64,000 nt of DNA from Streptomyces sp. YS415 (GTDB lineage Bacteria > Actinomycetota > Actinomycetes > Streptomycetales > Streptomycetaceae). The stretch is from NCBI RefSeq assembly GCF_023544665.1, contig NZ_JAMJFL010000001.1, forward strand, positions 1 through 64,000. The letters run 5' to 3'. The notes under the pieces were generated by a model. That model worked only from the letters and a program-made list of their open reading frames with translations, had not been told where the DNA came from and ran no database searches. The position numbers were made by a program, and so were the translations under genes. This document shows positions 15,133 to 22,988 of the stretch, piece after piece. How positions within the stretch are numbered: the first letter of the stretch is position 1; each line of letters starts with the position of its first letter.

Positions 15133-16851
15133 CTACCTGGCCGGGACCGTCCCGCTCGGTAGGGACAGGTCCAGGGACACCGTGCTGTCGTCGCCCGCGT
15201 GGGTTGCCGCGGAGGCGTGGGGGCCGTGGCCGTCGGCCGTGGCGGCCAGGACGTACGCGCCCTGCGCCGGGACCGGGAGGGTGTAGGTGCCGTCCGCCGC
15301 CGAGAGCGTGGCGCCCGCCTGGCGGCCCCGGGGGTCGATCAGGGTGACCTTGGCGTGCGGGACCGGGGTGCCGGTGGCGTCCAGGACCCGGCCGCGGAAG
15401 CCGCGCAGGGCCGCTTCCGCGCGGGCCAGGTTGGCGTCCTCCTCGCTGCTGGCGCGAAGCTGCGGCGCGCGGTTCGGCTTCGGCAGGAACAGGGCGAGCA
15501 GCAGGCCGATGGCCACCGCGCCGGTCGCGATCAGGAAGGAGAGGCGGAAGCCGTGCATGGTGGGGATCTCGGCGCCGTTCACGGTGTTCGCCGTGTTCGC
15601 CAGCACCATGCCGATGACGGCGCTGGAGACGGACGTACCGATGGAACGCATCAGCGTGTTCAGGCCGTTCGCCGCGCCCGTCTCCGACGCCGGGACCGCG
15701 CCGACGATCAGCGCGGGCAGCGAGGAGTAGGCGAGGCCGATGCCCGCGCCGAGGAGGACGGCGATGACCAGGGACTGCCAGGCGGCGCTCATCAGGCCGA
15801 GGCCCGCGCCGTAGCCGACGGCGATGATCGACAGGCCGAGGATGAGGGTGAACTTGGGGCCGTACCGCGCCGAGAGACGGGCGTAGACGGGCGCCGTGAA
15901 CATCATCGTCAGGCCCAGCGGCGCGACCAGCAGACCCGCGACGACCATCGACTGGCCGAGGCCGTAGCCGGTGGACTCGGGCAGCTGGAGGAGCTGGGGG
16001 AGGACCAGGGAGACGACGTAGAAGGAGACGCCGACCATGATCGAGGCGAGGTTGGTGAACAGCACGGCCGGGCGGGCGGTGGTGCGCAGGTCGACCAGCG
16101 GGGCCTTGGTGCGCAGCTCGTAGACGCCCCACAGGAGCAGGACGACGACGGCCGCGGCGAACAGGCCGAGAGTGAGGGCGGAGCTCCAGCCCCAGTCGCT
16201 GCCCTTGGTGATGGGGAGCAGGAAGAGGACCAGGCCGGCGGACAGGCCCAGCGCGCCCGGCAGGTCGAAGGTGCCCTCGGCGCGCATCGGGGACTCCGGT
16301 ACGACGAGGAACGTGAGGGCGATGGCGAGGACGCCGAGCCCCGCGGCGCCGTAGAAGAGGGCGTGCCAGTCACTGTGCTGGGCGACCAGCGCGGCGGCGG
16401 GCAGCGCGAGTCCGCCGCCGACGCCGATGGAGGAGCTCATCAAGGCCATCGCCGAGCCGAGCCGCTCGCGGGGCAGCATGTCGCGCATCAGGCCGATGCC
16501 GAGCGGGATGGCACCCATCGCGAAGCCCTGGAGGGTACGGCCGACGATCATCGGCAGCAGGGCGCTGGTGACCGCGCTGACGAGGGCGCCGACGACCATC
16601 ACGGCGAGGCTCAGCACCAGCATGCGCCGCTTGCCGTACAGGTCGCCGAGGCGGCCCATGATCGGGGTGGCGACGGCGCCGGAGAGAAGGGTGGAGGTGA
16701 GGACCCAGGTGGCGTTGGACGGGGAGGTGTCCAGCAGCAGCGGCAGGTCCTTGATGACCGGCACGAGGAGGGTCTGCATCACCGCGACCACGATGCCCGC
16801 GAAGGCGAGGACGGGGACGACTGCGGGGCGGTCGTGGGGCGTACGTGTCAT
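15133..16851 (-). CDS. MFS exporter with C-terminal carboxypeptidase-regulatory-like domain
   Basis: A 572-residue drug/proton antiporter-type transporter. Twelve to fourteen helices span about residues 10-470, with the loop 2-3 motif GRLGDLYGKRRM and the conserved LQGFAMGAIPLGIGLMRDMLPRERLGSA. The unusual part is the last 95 residues (from about 478): a soluble beta-sandwich sequence (RGRVLDATGTPVPHAKVTLI ... SAADGTYTLPVPAQGAYVLAATADGHGPH) of the carboxypeptidase regulatory/CnaB-like type. The ATG at 16849-16851 is used; an upstream TTG in frame is less likely. It is divergent from a second MFS gene across 168 bases. The substrate is unknown; multidrug or metabolite export is likely. Confidence 0.88.
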   Translation of the reverse strand: MTRTPHDRPAVVPVLAFAGIVVAVMQTLLVPVIKDLPLLLDTSPSNATWVLTSTLLSGAVATPIMGRLGDLYGKRRMLVLSLAVMVVGALVSAVTSALLPMIVGRTLQGFAMGAIPLGIGLMRDMLPRERLGSAMALMSSSIGVGGGLALPAAALVAQHSDWHALFYGAAGLGVLAIALTFLVVPESPMRAEGTFDLPGALGLSAGLVLFLLPITKGSDWGWSSALTLGLFAAAVVVLLLWGVYELRTKAPLVDLRTTARPAVLFTNLASIMVGVSFYVVSLVLPQLLQLPESTGYGLGQSMVVAGLLVAPLGLTMMFTAPVYARLSARYGPKFTLILGLSIIAVGYGAGLGLMSAAWQSLVIAVLLGAGIGLAYSSLPALIVGAVPASETGAANGLNTLMRSIGTSVSSAVIGMVLANTANTVNGAEIPTMHGFRLSFLIATGAVAIGLLLALFLPKPNRAPQLRASSEEDANLARAEAALRGFRGRVLDATGTPVPHAKVTLIDPRGRQAGATLSAADGTYTLPVPAQGAYVLAATADGHGPHASAATHAGDDSTVSLDLSLPSGTVPAR

Positions 16852-17019
16852 GTGTAGCTTGAACTCGGTGTGCCGGAGCAACTATTCCGATGCTTCGGCT
16901 CACTAACGAAATCTTGACCTTTTCTTGGGTCGCTTGGGGAACAGCCGCTCACCCATGGGAACGGCCAGGTCGGACCTAGTCCGAAATGCCGATGCCAGGA
17001 GCGTCGGGCGGTTGAGAAC

Positions 17020-18519
17020 ATGACAGGCATGCCCGATGCCCCCGATGTCCCCGCCGCCAGCGACGCCTCCCGTCCGCCTCGCCGTACCGCCCCGCCCGCC
17101 TGGGTCGTGGTGGCCCTCGCGTGCGCGGGCCAGTTCCTCGTCGTGCTCGACGTCTCCGTGGTGAACACCGCGCTGCCGTCGATGCGGACCGGCCTCGGGC
17201 TGAGCGAGCAGGGGCTGCAGTGGGTGGTGAACGCCTACGCCATCGCCTTCGCCGGGTTCATGCTGCTCGGCGGCCGGGCCGGTGACCTCTACGGCCGCAA
17301 GCGGATGTTCCTGGTCGGGCTCGGCTTGTTCACCCTCGCCTCCCTCGGCGGCGGGCTCGCCCAGGACGACTGGCAGCTGCTGCTCGCCCGCGCGGTGCAG
17401 GGGCTCGGCGCGGCCGTGCTGGCACCGGCCACGCTGACGATCGTCACCTCGGCGGTGCCGGAGGGCGCCGCCCGGGCCCGGGCCATAGCGACCTGGACCG
17501 CGGTGGGCGCGGCCGGCGGCGCGTTGGGCGGACTGGTCGGTGGCCTGCTGGTGGAGGGCCTGACCTGGCGCTGGGTCCTGCTGATCAACGTCCCCGTCGG
17601 CGCGGTCGTGCTGTTCGCGGCCGCCCGGTACCTGGCCGAGAGCCGCGCGGGGGACGGGCGCCGGCTCGACCTGCCGGGCGCGGTGCTGGTGACGGCGGGG
17701 CTCGCGACCCTGGCGTACGGGATCTCGCAGACCGAGGCCGAGGGCTGGACGGCCACGGCCACGCTGGTGCCGCTGGCCGCCGGGCTCGCCATGATCGGGC
17801 TGTTCCTCGCGGTGGAAGCACGGACGACGGCCCCGCTGATGCCGCTCGGCCTGCTCGCGCGCCGGCCGGTGTCCTCGGCGAACGTGTCGATGTTCCTGTG
17901 CGGCTCCGCCATGTTCTGCATGTGGTTCTTCATGACGCTGTACGCGCAGAACGTCCTCGGCTACACCCCGCTGGAGGCCGGTCTCGCGCTGGTGCCCAGC
18001 TCGCTGGCGGTGATCGTCGGCTCCAAGCTGGCGCCCCGGCTGATGCGTCGGCTCGGGGCGCGCGGCCTGGCGGCGCTCGGCAACCTCGTCGCGGTGGCCG
18101 GGTTCGCCTGGCAGTCCCTGATGACCGTGGACGGCTCCTACCTCACGGCGATCATGTTCCCCGGGGTCCTGATGATGCTCGGCGCGGGGCTCGCGGCGAC
18201 CCCGCTGGCCGCGCTCGCCACCTCGGGGGCGCCGCCGGAGGAGGCGGGCCTGGTGTCGGGGCTGGTGAACACGTCACGGGTGATGGGCGGTTCGCTGGGG
18301 CTCGCGGTGATGTCGACGATCGCGGCGGCCCGGACCGAGAGCAGCTCCGGGGGTACGGCGCATGCGCTGACGGAGGGGTACGCGCTGGTGTTCCGCACGG
18401 GGGCTTGGGTGTTGCTGGCCGGGACGGTGCTGATGCTGGTGTGGCTGCCGCGGAAGGCGGCGGCGGAGGTACCGGCGGAGGTTTTGGCCGAGGCGGCGGC
18501 GGACGTGCCTGCCAAGTGA
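17020..18519 (+). CDS. MFS drug exporter, DHA2 (14-helix) family
   Basis: A 499-residue proton-coupled exporter of the EmrB/QacA type in the cytoplasmic membrane. Signatures are FLVVLDVSVVNTALPSM in helix 1, WVVNAYAIAFAGFMLLGGRAGDLYGRKRMF (helix 2 and motif A) and the antiporter motif C region AAGGALGGLVGGLL. Fourteen hydrophobic segments extend to about residue 478, and an Ala/Val/Glu-rich cytoplasmic tail follows. The tail ends within the first unit of a 14-bp tandem repeat array, so its last two codons belong to the repeat. It is divergent from another MFS gene with no obvious regulator next to it. The transported compound cannot be deduced. Confidence 0.9.
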   Translation: MTGMPDAPDVPAASDASRPPRRTAPPAWVVVALACAGQFLVVLDVSVVNTALPSMRTGLGLSEQGLQWVVNAYAIAFAGFMLLGGRAGDLYGRKRMFLVGLGLFTLASLGGGLAQDDWQLLLARAVQGLGAAVLAPATLTIVTSAVPEGAARARAIATWTAVGAAGGALGGLVGGLLVEGLTWRWVLLINVPVGAVVLFAAARYLAESRAGDGRRLDLPGAVLVTAGLATLAYGISQTEAEGWTATATLVPLAAGLAMIGLFLAVEARTTAPLMPLGLLARRPVSSANVSMFLCGSAMFCMWFFMTLYAQNVLGYTPLEAGLALVPSSLAVIVGSKLAPRLMRRLGARGLAALGNLVAVAGFAWQSLMTVDGSYLTAIMFPGVLMMLGAGLAATPLAALATSGAPPEEAGLVSGLVNTSRVMGGSLGLAVMSTIAAARTESSSGGTAHALTEGYALVFRTGAWVLLAGTVLMLVWLPRKAAAEVPAEVLAEAAADVPAK

Positions 18520-18702
18520 TGTCGGCCGAGTTATGTCGGCCAAGTGACGTCTGCCGAGTGATTTCGGCTGAGCGCTGGCTGCCCAGTGATGTCTGCCGCG
18601 TGATGTCGGCTGAGCGCTGGCTGCCCAGTGATATCCGCCAAGTGATGTCCGCCAAGTGATGTCCGCGAAGTGATGTCCGCGAAGTGATGTCTGCGAAGTG
18701 AG
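18511..18702 (+). repeat. 14-bp tandem repeat array (13 full units plus a partial unit)
   Basis: Thirteen consecutive 14-base units occupy 18511-18692, and a truncated fourteenth runs to about 18702. The consensus is GCCAAGTGATGTCC; one diverged subunit, GCTGAGCGCTGGCT, occurs twice. The 3' units are the most uniform. The array begins inside the last codons of the MFS gene and ends about 50 bases before the sigma-factor gene. The period is not a multiple of three, so it is not coding. Confidence 0.93.
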
Positions 18703-18752
18703 GCAACGGTTTGGGCGGCTCATGGACTCCTTCAATCATCTAGGAGGTGCCC

Positions 18753-19292
18753 ATGGGGGAACGGACACTGGCTCGGGACGAGGAGTTCCGCAGCTTCGTC
18801 ACCGGCCGCTGGCCGCGGCTGATGCGCACGGCATTTCTCCTCACGGGGGAGCAGCACGCCGCGGAGGACCTGGTCCAGTCGACCCTCGAACAGGTCTACG
18901 TGGCCTGGCGCAGGGTCGGCTCGGCCGACGAACCCGACGCGTACGTACGGCGCGTAATGATCAACTCGCACGCCCGCAAGCACCGCAGACGGCTCAAGGA
19001 GTTCCTGGCGCCCAAGGACGACTCGGGCCTGGTGCGCGAGGTCCCCGACACCGGTGACCGCATCGCCCAGGCCGACGACCGCAACGCCCTGCTGACGGCA
19101 CTCGCTCAACTGCCGCCCCGGCAGCGGGAGGCGGTGGTCCTGCGCTACTGGGAGGACCTGACCGAGACACAGACGGCACAGGCGATGGGCTGTTCCGTCG
19201 GCGCGGTGAAGAGCAACGCGGCCAAGGGGATCGCGAAGCTGCGCGCAATACCAGGGCTGGCGGAGACGGTGACGCACGGAGGGCGGATGTGA
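18753..19292 (+). CDS. RNA polymerase sigma factor, SigE/ECF-type (sigma-70 family)
   Basis: A 179-residue alternative sigma factor. Region 2 is seen in EFRSFVTGRWPRLMRTAFLLTGEQHAAEDLVQSTLEQVYVAWRRV (promoter melting and -10 recognition). Region 4 is the HTH LPPRQREAVVLRYWEDLTETQTAQAMGCSVGAVKSNAAKGIAKL. This is the short SigE-like group common in streptomycetes (SigE family by annotation convention, not the cell-envelope SigE itself). AGGAGGTG six bases before the ATG at 18753 fixes the start. The stop overlaps the start of a membrane-protein gene that is the likely anti-sigma partner. A 14-bp repeat array lies immediately upstream. Confidence 0.9.
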   Translation: MGERTLARDEEFRSFVTGRWPRLMRTAFLLTGEQHAAEDLVQSTLEQVYVAWRRVGSADEPDAYVRRVMINSHARKHRRRLKEFLAPKDDSGLVREVPDTGDRIAQADDRNALLTALAQLPPRQREAVVLRYWEDLTETQTAQAMGCSVGAVKSNAAKGIAKLRAIPGLAETVTHGGRM

Positions 19293-20110
19293 TGAACGCG
19301 GACCGGGAGACGAACCTCGACATGACTCACAGGGACATCGCACTCCTGCTGGCCGAGGCGGCGGACGAGGCGGAGATCGGCATAGCCCCCACCCAGGCGG
19401 TACTGCGGGGCGGCCGCAGGCGCAGAGCCCGCAGGTGGGCGGTGGCGACGGCCACGGCGCTGGTGATCGCGGGGTCGAGCGGGGCGCTGGCGGTGGCGGG
19501 GCTGCCGGGTGGGGACGGGGGCGGTAGCCGGGAGGTGGCGGTGGCGCCTTCCGTGTCCGCGGACCTGCTCAAGCCCCGGTCGACCGCACTGGCGGTCGGA
19601 AGGGACGAGGGCAAGAACTGGAGCGTGATGCTGGAGTTGTGGGCGCCCCCGCAGAACGAGAAGGAGGCGCGGGCCCAGCTGGCGGCGATGGAGGAGTTCG
19701 GCATGCGGCCGGACGGTGTCGAGAGGGCCTCGGAACTCATCGGCCGGACGACGTACTTCGTGGGCAGGGCCGTGGAGGGTGCTTACGGAGAGATCGAGCA
19801 AGGCGCCTTCGGCGGCAAGCCGGCAGTGGTCCTCAGCGAGACGGCCGTCCCCCTGGAACCCGACACCGACGGCCCTGCCCGTTTGGTGGTCGGCCGGCTC
19901 GCCAAGTACGACGCGGGCGTCATCTGTACATGGCAGGACGGCACCACCACCGATCTTCGGAGGAACAAGCACGGCTCCGACGGTACGGCGATCACCTCCG
20001 TCGAGGGCTCCCCGGCCGACTGGTTCGTTTGCCTGGCACCGGAGGACACTGCTTATGAGTCGGTGGGGCACATCGTGCCTCCACTGCCGCGAGGGGCTCA
20101 GAAGCCCTAG
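19292..20110 (+). CDS. Putative membrane-anchored partner (anti-sigma-like) of the adjacent sigma factor
   Basis: A 272-residue type II membrane protein. The first 45 residues are cytoplasmic ([37 protein letters not shown]), one transmembrane helix spans about residues 50-70, and the remainder is extracytoplasmic and carries two cysteines (VICTW, WFVCLAPED). The ATG overlaps the sigma-factor stop (TGATG), the arrangement typical of sigma/anti-sigma pairs. No zinc-binding HxxxCxxC motif is present, so it is not a classical ZAS anti-sigma factor. Repression of the sigma factor through the short cytoplasmic tail is an inference from context. It converges on the response-regulator gene with a four-base overlap. 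Confidence 0.72.
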   Translation: MNADRETNLDMTHRDIALLLAEAADEAEIGIAPTQAVLRGGRRRRARRWAVATATALVIAGSSGALAVAGLPGGDGGGSREVAVAPSVSADLLKPRSTALAVGRDEGKNWSVMLELWAPPQNEKEARAQLAAMEEFGMRPDGVERASELIGRTTYFVGRAVEGAYGEIEQGAFGGKPAVVLSETAVPLEPDTDGPARLVVGRLAKYDAGVICTWQDGTTTDLRRNKHGSDGTAITSVEGSPADWFVCLAPEDTAYESVGHIVPPLPRGAQKP

Positions 20111-20739
20111 ACCCACCCCTGCTCCCGGGCCGCCCGCAGGGCCTCCGTCGGGGTGTGAGCGGACGTCTTGGTGAGGGCCGTGGCGAGGTGGGCGCGGACC
20201 GTCGGCTCGGGGAGGTGGAGGGCCTCGGCGATAGTGGCGACCGTCGCCCCGTGCGTGCAGGCGCGCAACATGTCGCACTCGTCGGCCGTGAGGGGGTTCG
20301 GCGCGGCGCCCCGGGACGCTGCCGCGAGCGCCGGATCGATCACGGTCTCCCCGGTCAGTACCCGGCGGATCGCCCCGGCCAGCTCCTCCACGGGGCCGTC
20401 CTTCACCAGGATGCCCGCGGCGCCCGCGGCCATGGCCCGCTGGAGGTAGCCGGGCCGGGCCGACGTCGTCAGGAGCAGTACCCGGCAGTCGGGTGCCTGG
20501 TCGCGCAGGTCGGCAGCCGCTTCCAGGCCGCCTCGGCCGGGCAGTTCGACGTCGAGCAGGGCCACGTGGGGACGGTGGAGAAGCGCCGCGTCGACCAGGT
20601 TCTCGCCCTTCCCGACCTGCGCCACGACCTTCAGGTCCGGCTCCATCCCCAGCAGCACCGCCAGCGCGCCGCGCCGCGTGCCCTGGTCCTCGGCGAGCAG
20701 CACTCTGATGGACCTGGCGGGGCGGTGGTCCCGGGGCAT
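20107..20739 (-). CDS. LuxR/NarL-family response regulator, orphan
   Basis: A 210-residue two-component response regulator. The receiver domain (SIRVLLAEDQGTRRGALAVLL ... HVALLDVELPGRGGLEAA ... VLLLTTSARPGYLQRAMAAGAAGILVKD) has the phospho-acceptor Asp in LLDVELPG, the conserved Thr, and the Lys in VKD. The C-terminal LuxR-type HTH is LTADECDMLRACTHGATVATIAEALHLPEPTVRAHLATALTKTSA. No histidine kinase gene is adjacent, which in Streptomyces often means an orphan regulator or a distant kinase. The ATG at 20737-20739 is used; a GTG three codons upstream is possible. It is divergent from the hydratase operon, with 254 bases between them. Confidence 0.87.
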   Translation of the reverse strand: MPRDHRPARSIRVLLAEDQGTRRGALAVLLGMEPDLKVVAQVGKGENLVDAALLHRPHVALLDVELPGRGGLEAAADLRDQAPDCRVLLLTTSARPGYLQRAMAAGAAGILVKDGPVEELAGAIRRVLTGETVIDPALAAASRGAAPNPLTADECDMLRACTHGATVATIAEALHLPEPTVRAHLATALTKTSAHTPTEALRAAREQGWV

Positions 20740-20866
20740 CTCGTTCACGGGCCAAGCGTAGGGCGGGAGGGACAGGCAGGCGACGCGGGCGAGCCACGGG
20801 CGGGCTGACGCCATGTCAGGAGCCTTCACAAGTGCCGGGCGCTCGGCTATAACGAGGGCGCCGGAC

Positions 20867-20880
20867 TGGAACGCGTTCTA
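20867..20880. promoter_or_regulatory. KstR-like operator upstream of the hydratase operon
   Basis: TGGAACGCGTTCTA is a perfect match to TNNAACNNGTTNNA and nearly palindromic. It lies 114 bases before the start of the MaoC-type hydratase gene and is the best of the three boxes in the window. Confidence 0.75.
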
Positions 20881-20993
20881 GGTCCTGAAGGGACCGGGTC
20901 CGCCGACGCGCTTCCGGGCCCGCCCCTACGCGACCTCGGTGCGGCCGACGGTGCGGACGACCGCGCCGAGGTCTCAGACCCCTCAGGAGCCCC

Positions 20994-21851
20994 ATGCCCA
21001 TCGACGCAGCGAAGGCCGTAGCCGCCGAACCCCGGTCCGGCGAGATCTCCTGGACCGCCAAGGACGTCCAGCTCTACCACCTCGGCATCGGCGCCGGACG
21101 CCCGGCCACCGACCCCGACGAGCTGCGCTACACCCTGGAGTCCCGGCTGCAGGTGCTGCCCAGCTTCGCCACGGTCGCCGGCTCCGGCGCCCCCGGAGTG
21201 ATCAGCGGTCTGTCCATGCCCGGCGTCGAGGTCGAGCTGGCCCGCGTCCTGCACGGCGGGCAGAGCCTGGAGATCCACCGCCCGCTCCCCGTCGAGGGCA
21301 CCGCGACCACCACCTCCCGCATCGCCGCCGTGTACGACAAGGGCAAGGCCGCCGTCCTGGTCCTGCGCACCGAAGCCGCCGACGCCGACGGGCCGTTGTG
21401 GACCAACGACTCGCAGATCTTCATCCGGGGCGAAGGCGGATGGGGCGGCGACCGGGGCCCCTCGGCCCGCCCCGAGCCGCCCACTGGGGAGCCCGACAAG
21501 ATCGTGGAGCGGCCGATCCGCGAGGACCAGGCGCTGCTCTACCGACTCTCCGGCGACTGGAACCCCCTGCACGCCGACCCCGACTTCGCCGCCAAGGCCG
21601 GCTTCGACCGGCCCATCCTGCACGGGCTGTGCACCTACGGCATCACCCTCAAGGCGGTCGTCGACACCCTGCTGGGCGGCGAGGCGGGCCGGGTGCGCGC
21701 GTATGCGACCCGGTTCGCCGGGGTCGTGTACCCGGGAGAGACCCTGCGCATCCGCATGTGGCACCGGGGCGACACCGTCCGGGTTGCCGTCGGCGTCGTC
21801 GAACGGGACGACGCACCCGCCCTCACCGACACCGTCGTCCACCACTCCTGA
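20994..21851 (+). CDS. MaoC-type (R)-enoyl-CoA hydratase 2
   Basis: Hydrates a 2-enoyl-CoA during beta-oxidation. The 285-residue double hot-dog protein has the hydratase-2 signature YRLSGDWNPLHADPDFA with catalytic Asp188 and His193, followed by GFDRPILHGLCTYG. The N-terminal hot dog lacks the motif, as in eukaryotic and mycobacterial long-type hydratases. From memory the closest characterised relatives are KstR-controlled mycobacterial hydratases such as Rv3538. The ATG at 20994 follows GGAGCCCC. A zinc alcohol dehydrogenase and an SDR follow on the same strand after 60 bases, giving hydratase-dehydrogenase chemistry in one operon beneath a KstR-like box. Bulky steroid-like or branched acyl-CoA substrates are likely but unproven. 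Confidence 0.9.
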   Translation: MPIDAAKAVAAEPRSGEISWTAKDVQLYHLGIGAGRPATDPDELRYTLESRLQVLPSFATVAGSGAPGVISGLSMPGVEVELARVLHGGQSLEIHRPLPVEGTATTTSRIAAVYDKGKAAVLVLRTEAADADGPLWTNDSQIFIRGEGGWGGDRGPSARPEPPTGEPDKIVERPIREDQALLYRLSGDWNPLHADPDFAAKAGFDRPILHGLCTYGITLKAVVDTLLGGEAGRVRAYATRFAGVVYPGETLRIRMWHRGDTVRVAVGVVERDDAPALTDTVVHHS

Positions 21852-21911
21852 GTCACCGCCGTCCACCACTCCTGCGTCACCGCCCGAGTCACCGTCGAGG
21901 GGAGCCGCACC

Positions 21912-22988
21912 ATGCGCGCAGCCGTACTGCACGAGACCGGCCAGGACAAACTGGAGGTCCTCGACGATGTCGAGGCGGTGGGATTCGGCCCCGGCCGGGT
22001 GAGGATCCGGGTGCGAGCCACCGGGCTCTGCCACTCCGACCTGTCCGCCATGAACGGAGTACTGCCCCAGCCGGCCCCCTTCGTCCCCGGCCATGAGGGC
22101 GCGGGGGAGATCCTCGAAGTCGGCGAAGGTGTCACCCATTTGAAGCCCGGTGACCGGGTCGTCGTGTGCTGGCTGCCGGCCTGCGGTGCCTGTCCCGCCT
22201 GCAAGCGCGGCCAGACCGAGCTGTGCCTGGCCGGGTTCATGAACGCCGGCACCCCCAACTTCAAGCGCCCCGGCGGCGATGTCTTCGGCTTCGCGGGTAC
22301 CGGCACCTTCGCCGAGGAGGTCGTCGTCGACGCCGGCTGTGCGGTGCCGATCCCCGAGGACGTGCCGTTCGACATAGCCGCCCTCATCGGCTGCGGGGTC
22401 ACCACCGGACTCGGCGCCGCCATCAACACCGCCGACGTGCAGGCCGGTTCGTCGGTCGCCGTCATCGGTTGCGGCGGGGTCGGCATCTCCGCGATCCAGG
22501 GCGCCCGGCTCAAGGGCGCCGCCGAGATCGTCGCCGTCGACCCCGTCCCGAGCCGCCGCGAGGCCGCGCTCGCCTTCGGCGCCACCAAGGCCGTCTCGCC
22601 TGACGAACTGCCCGGCGCCAAGCAGGAGATCACCGCCGGCGAGGGCTTCGACTACGTCTTCGAGGTCGTCGGCAGGTCCGCCACCGCCCGCACCGCCTAC
22701 GAGAACACCCGGCGCGGCGGCACCCTGGTGATCGTCGGCGCGGGCGCCATGGACGACTTCCTCCAGCTGAACATGTTCGAGCTGTTCTTCGACGAGAAGC
22801 GCATCCTGCCGTCCCTGTACGGCGGCGGCGACGTGCTGCGCTCCTACGAGCGGACCATCGACCTGTGGCGGGCGGGCCGCGTCGACCTGGCCGGGCTGAT
22901 CACCCACCGGGTGCCCCTCGCCGAGATCAACGAGGCCCTCGACCAGATGCGTACCGGCAGCGCGCTGCGTACGTGCATCGAGCTGTGA
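21912..22988 (+). CDS. Zinc-dependent alcohol dehydrogenase (MDR superfamily)
   Basis: A 358-residue NAD(P)-dependent dehydrogenase. Catalytic zinc ligands are Cys40 (TGLCHSD) and His61-Glu62 (GHEGAG). The structural zinc site is Cys91, Cys94, Cys97 and Cys105 (CGACPACKRGQTELC). The Rossmann motif is VAVIGCGGVGISAIQGARLKGA, and VDPVPSRR with an Asp favours NAD+. Length and pattern fit class III-like/AdhD dehydrogenases, which include mycobacterial enzymes linked to lipid metabolism. The ATG follows GGGGAGCCGC. Its stop overlaps the SDR start (TGATG). Placed between a hydratase and an SDR, it may oxidise a side-chain alcohol of the same substrate (inference). Confidence 0.9.
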   Translation: MRAAVLHETGQDKLEVLDDVEAVGFGPGRVRIRVRATGLCHSDLSAMNGVLPQPAPFVPGHEGAGEILEVGEGVTHLKPGDRVVVCWLPACGACPACKRGQTELCLAGFMNAGTPNFKRPGGDVFGFAGTGTFAEEVVVDAGCAVPIPEDVPFDIAALIGCGVTTGLGAAINTADVQAGSSVAVIGCGGVGISAIQGARLKGAAEIVAVDPVPSRREAALAFGATKAVSPDELPGAKQEITAGEGFDYVFEVVGRSATARTAYENTRRGGTLVIVGAGAMDDFLQLNMFELFFDEKRILPSLYGGGDVLRSYERTIDLWRAGRVDLAGLITHRVPLAEINEALDQMRTGSALRTCIEL

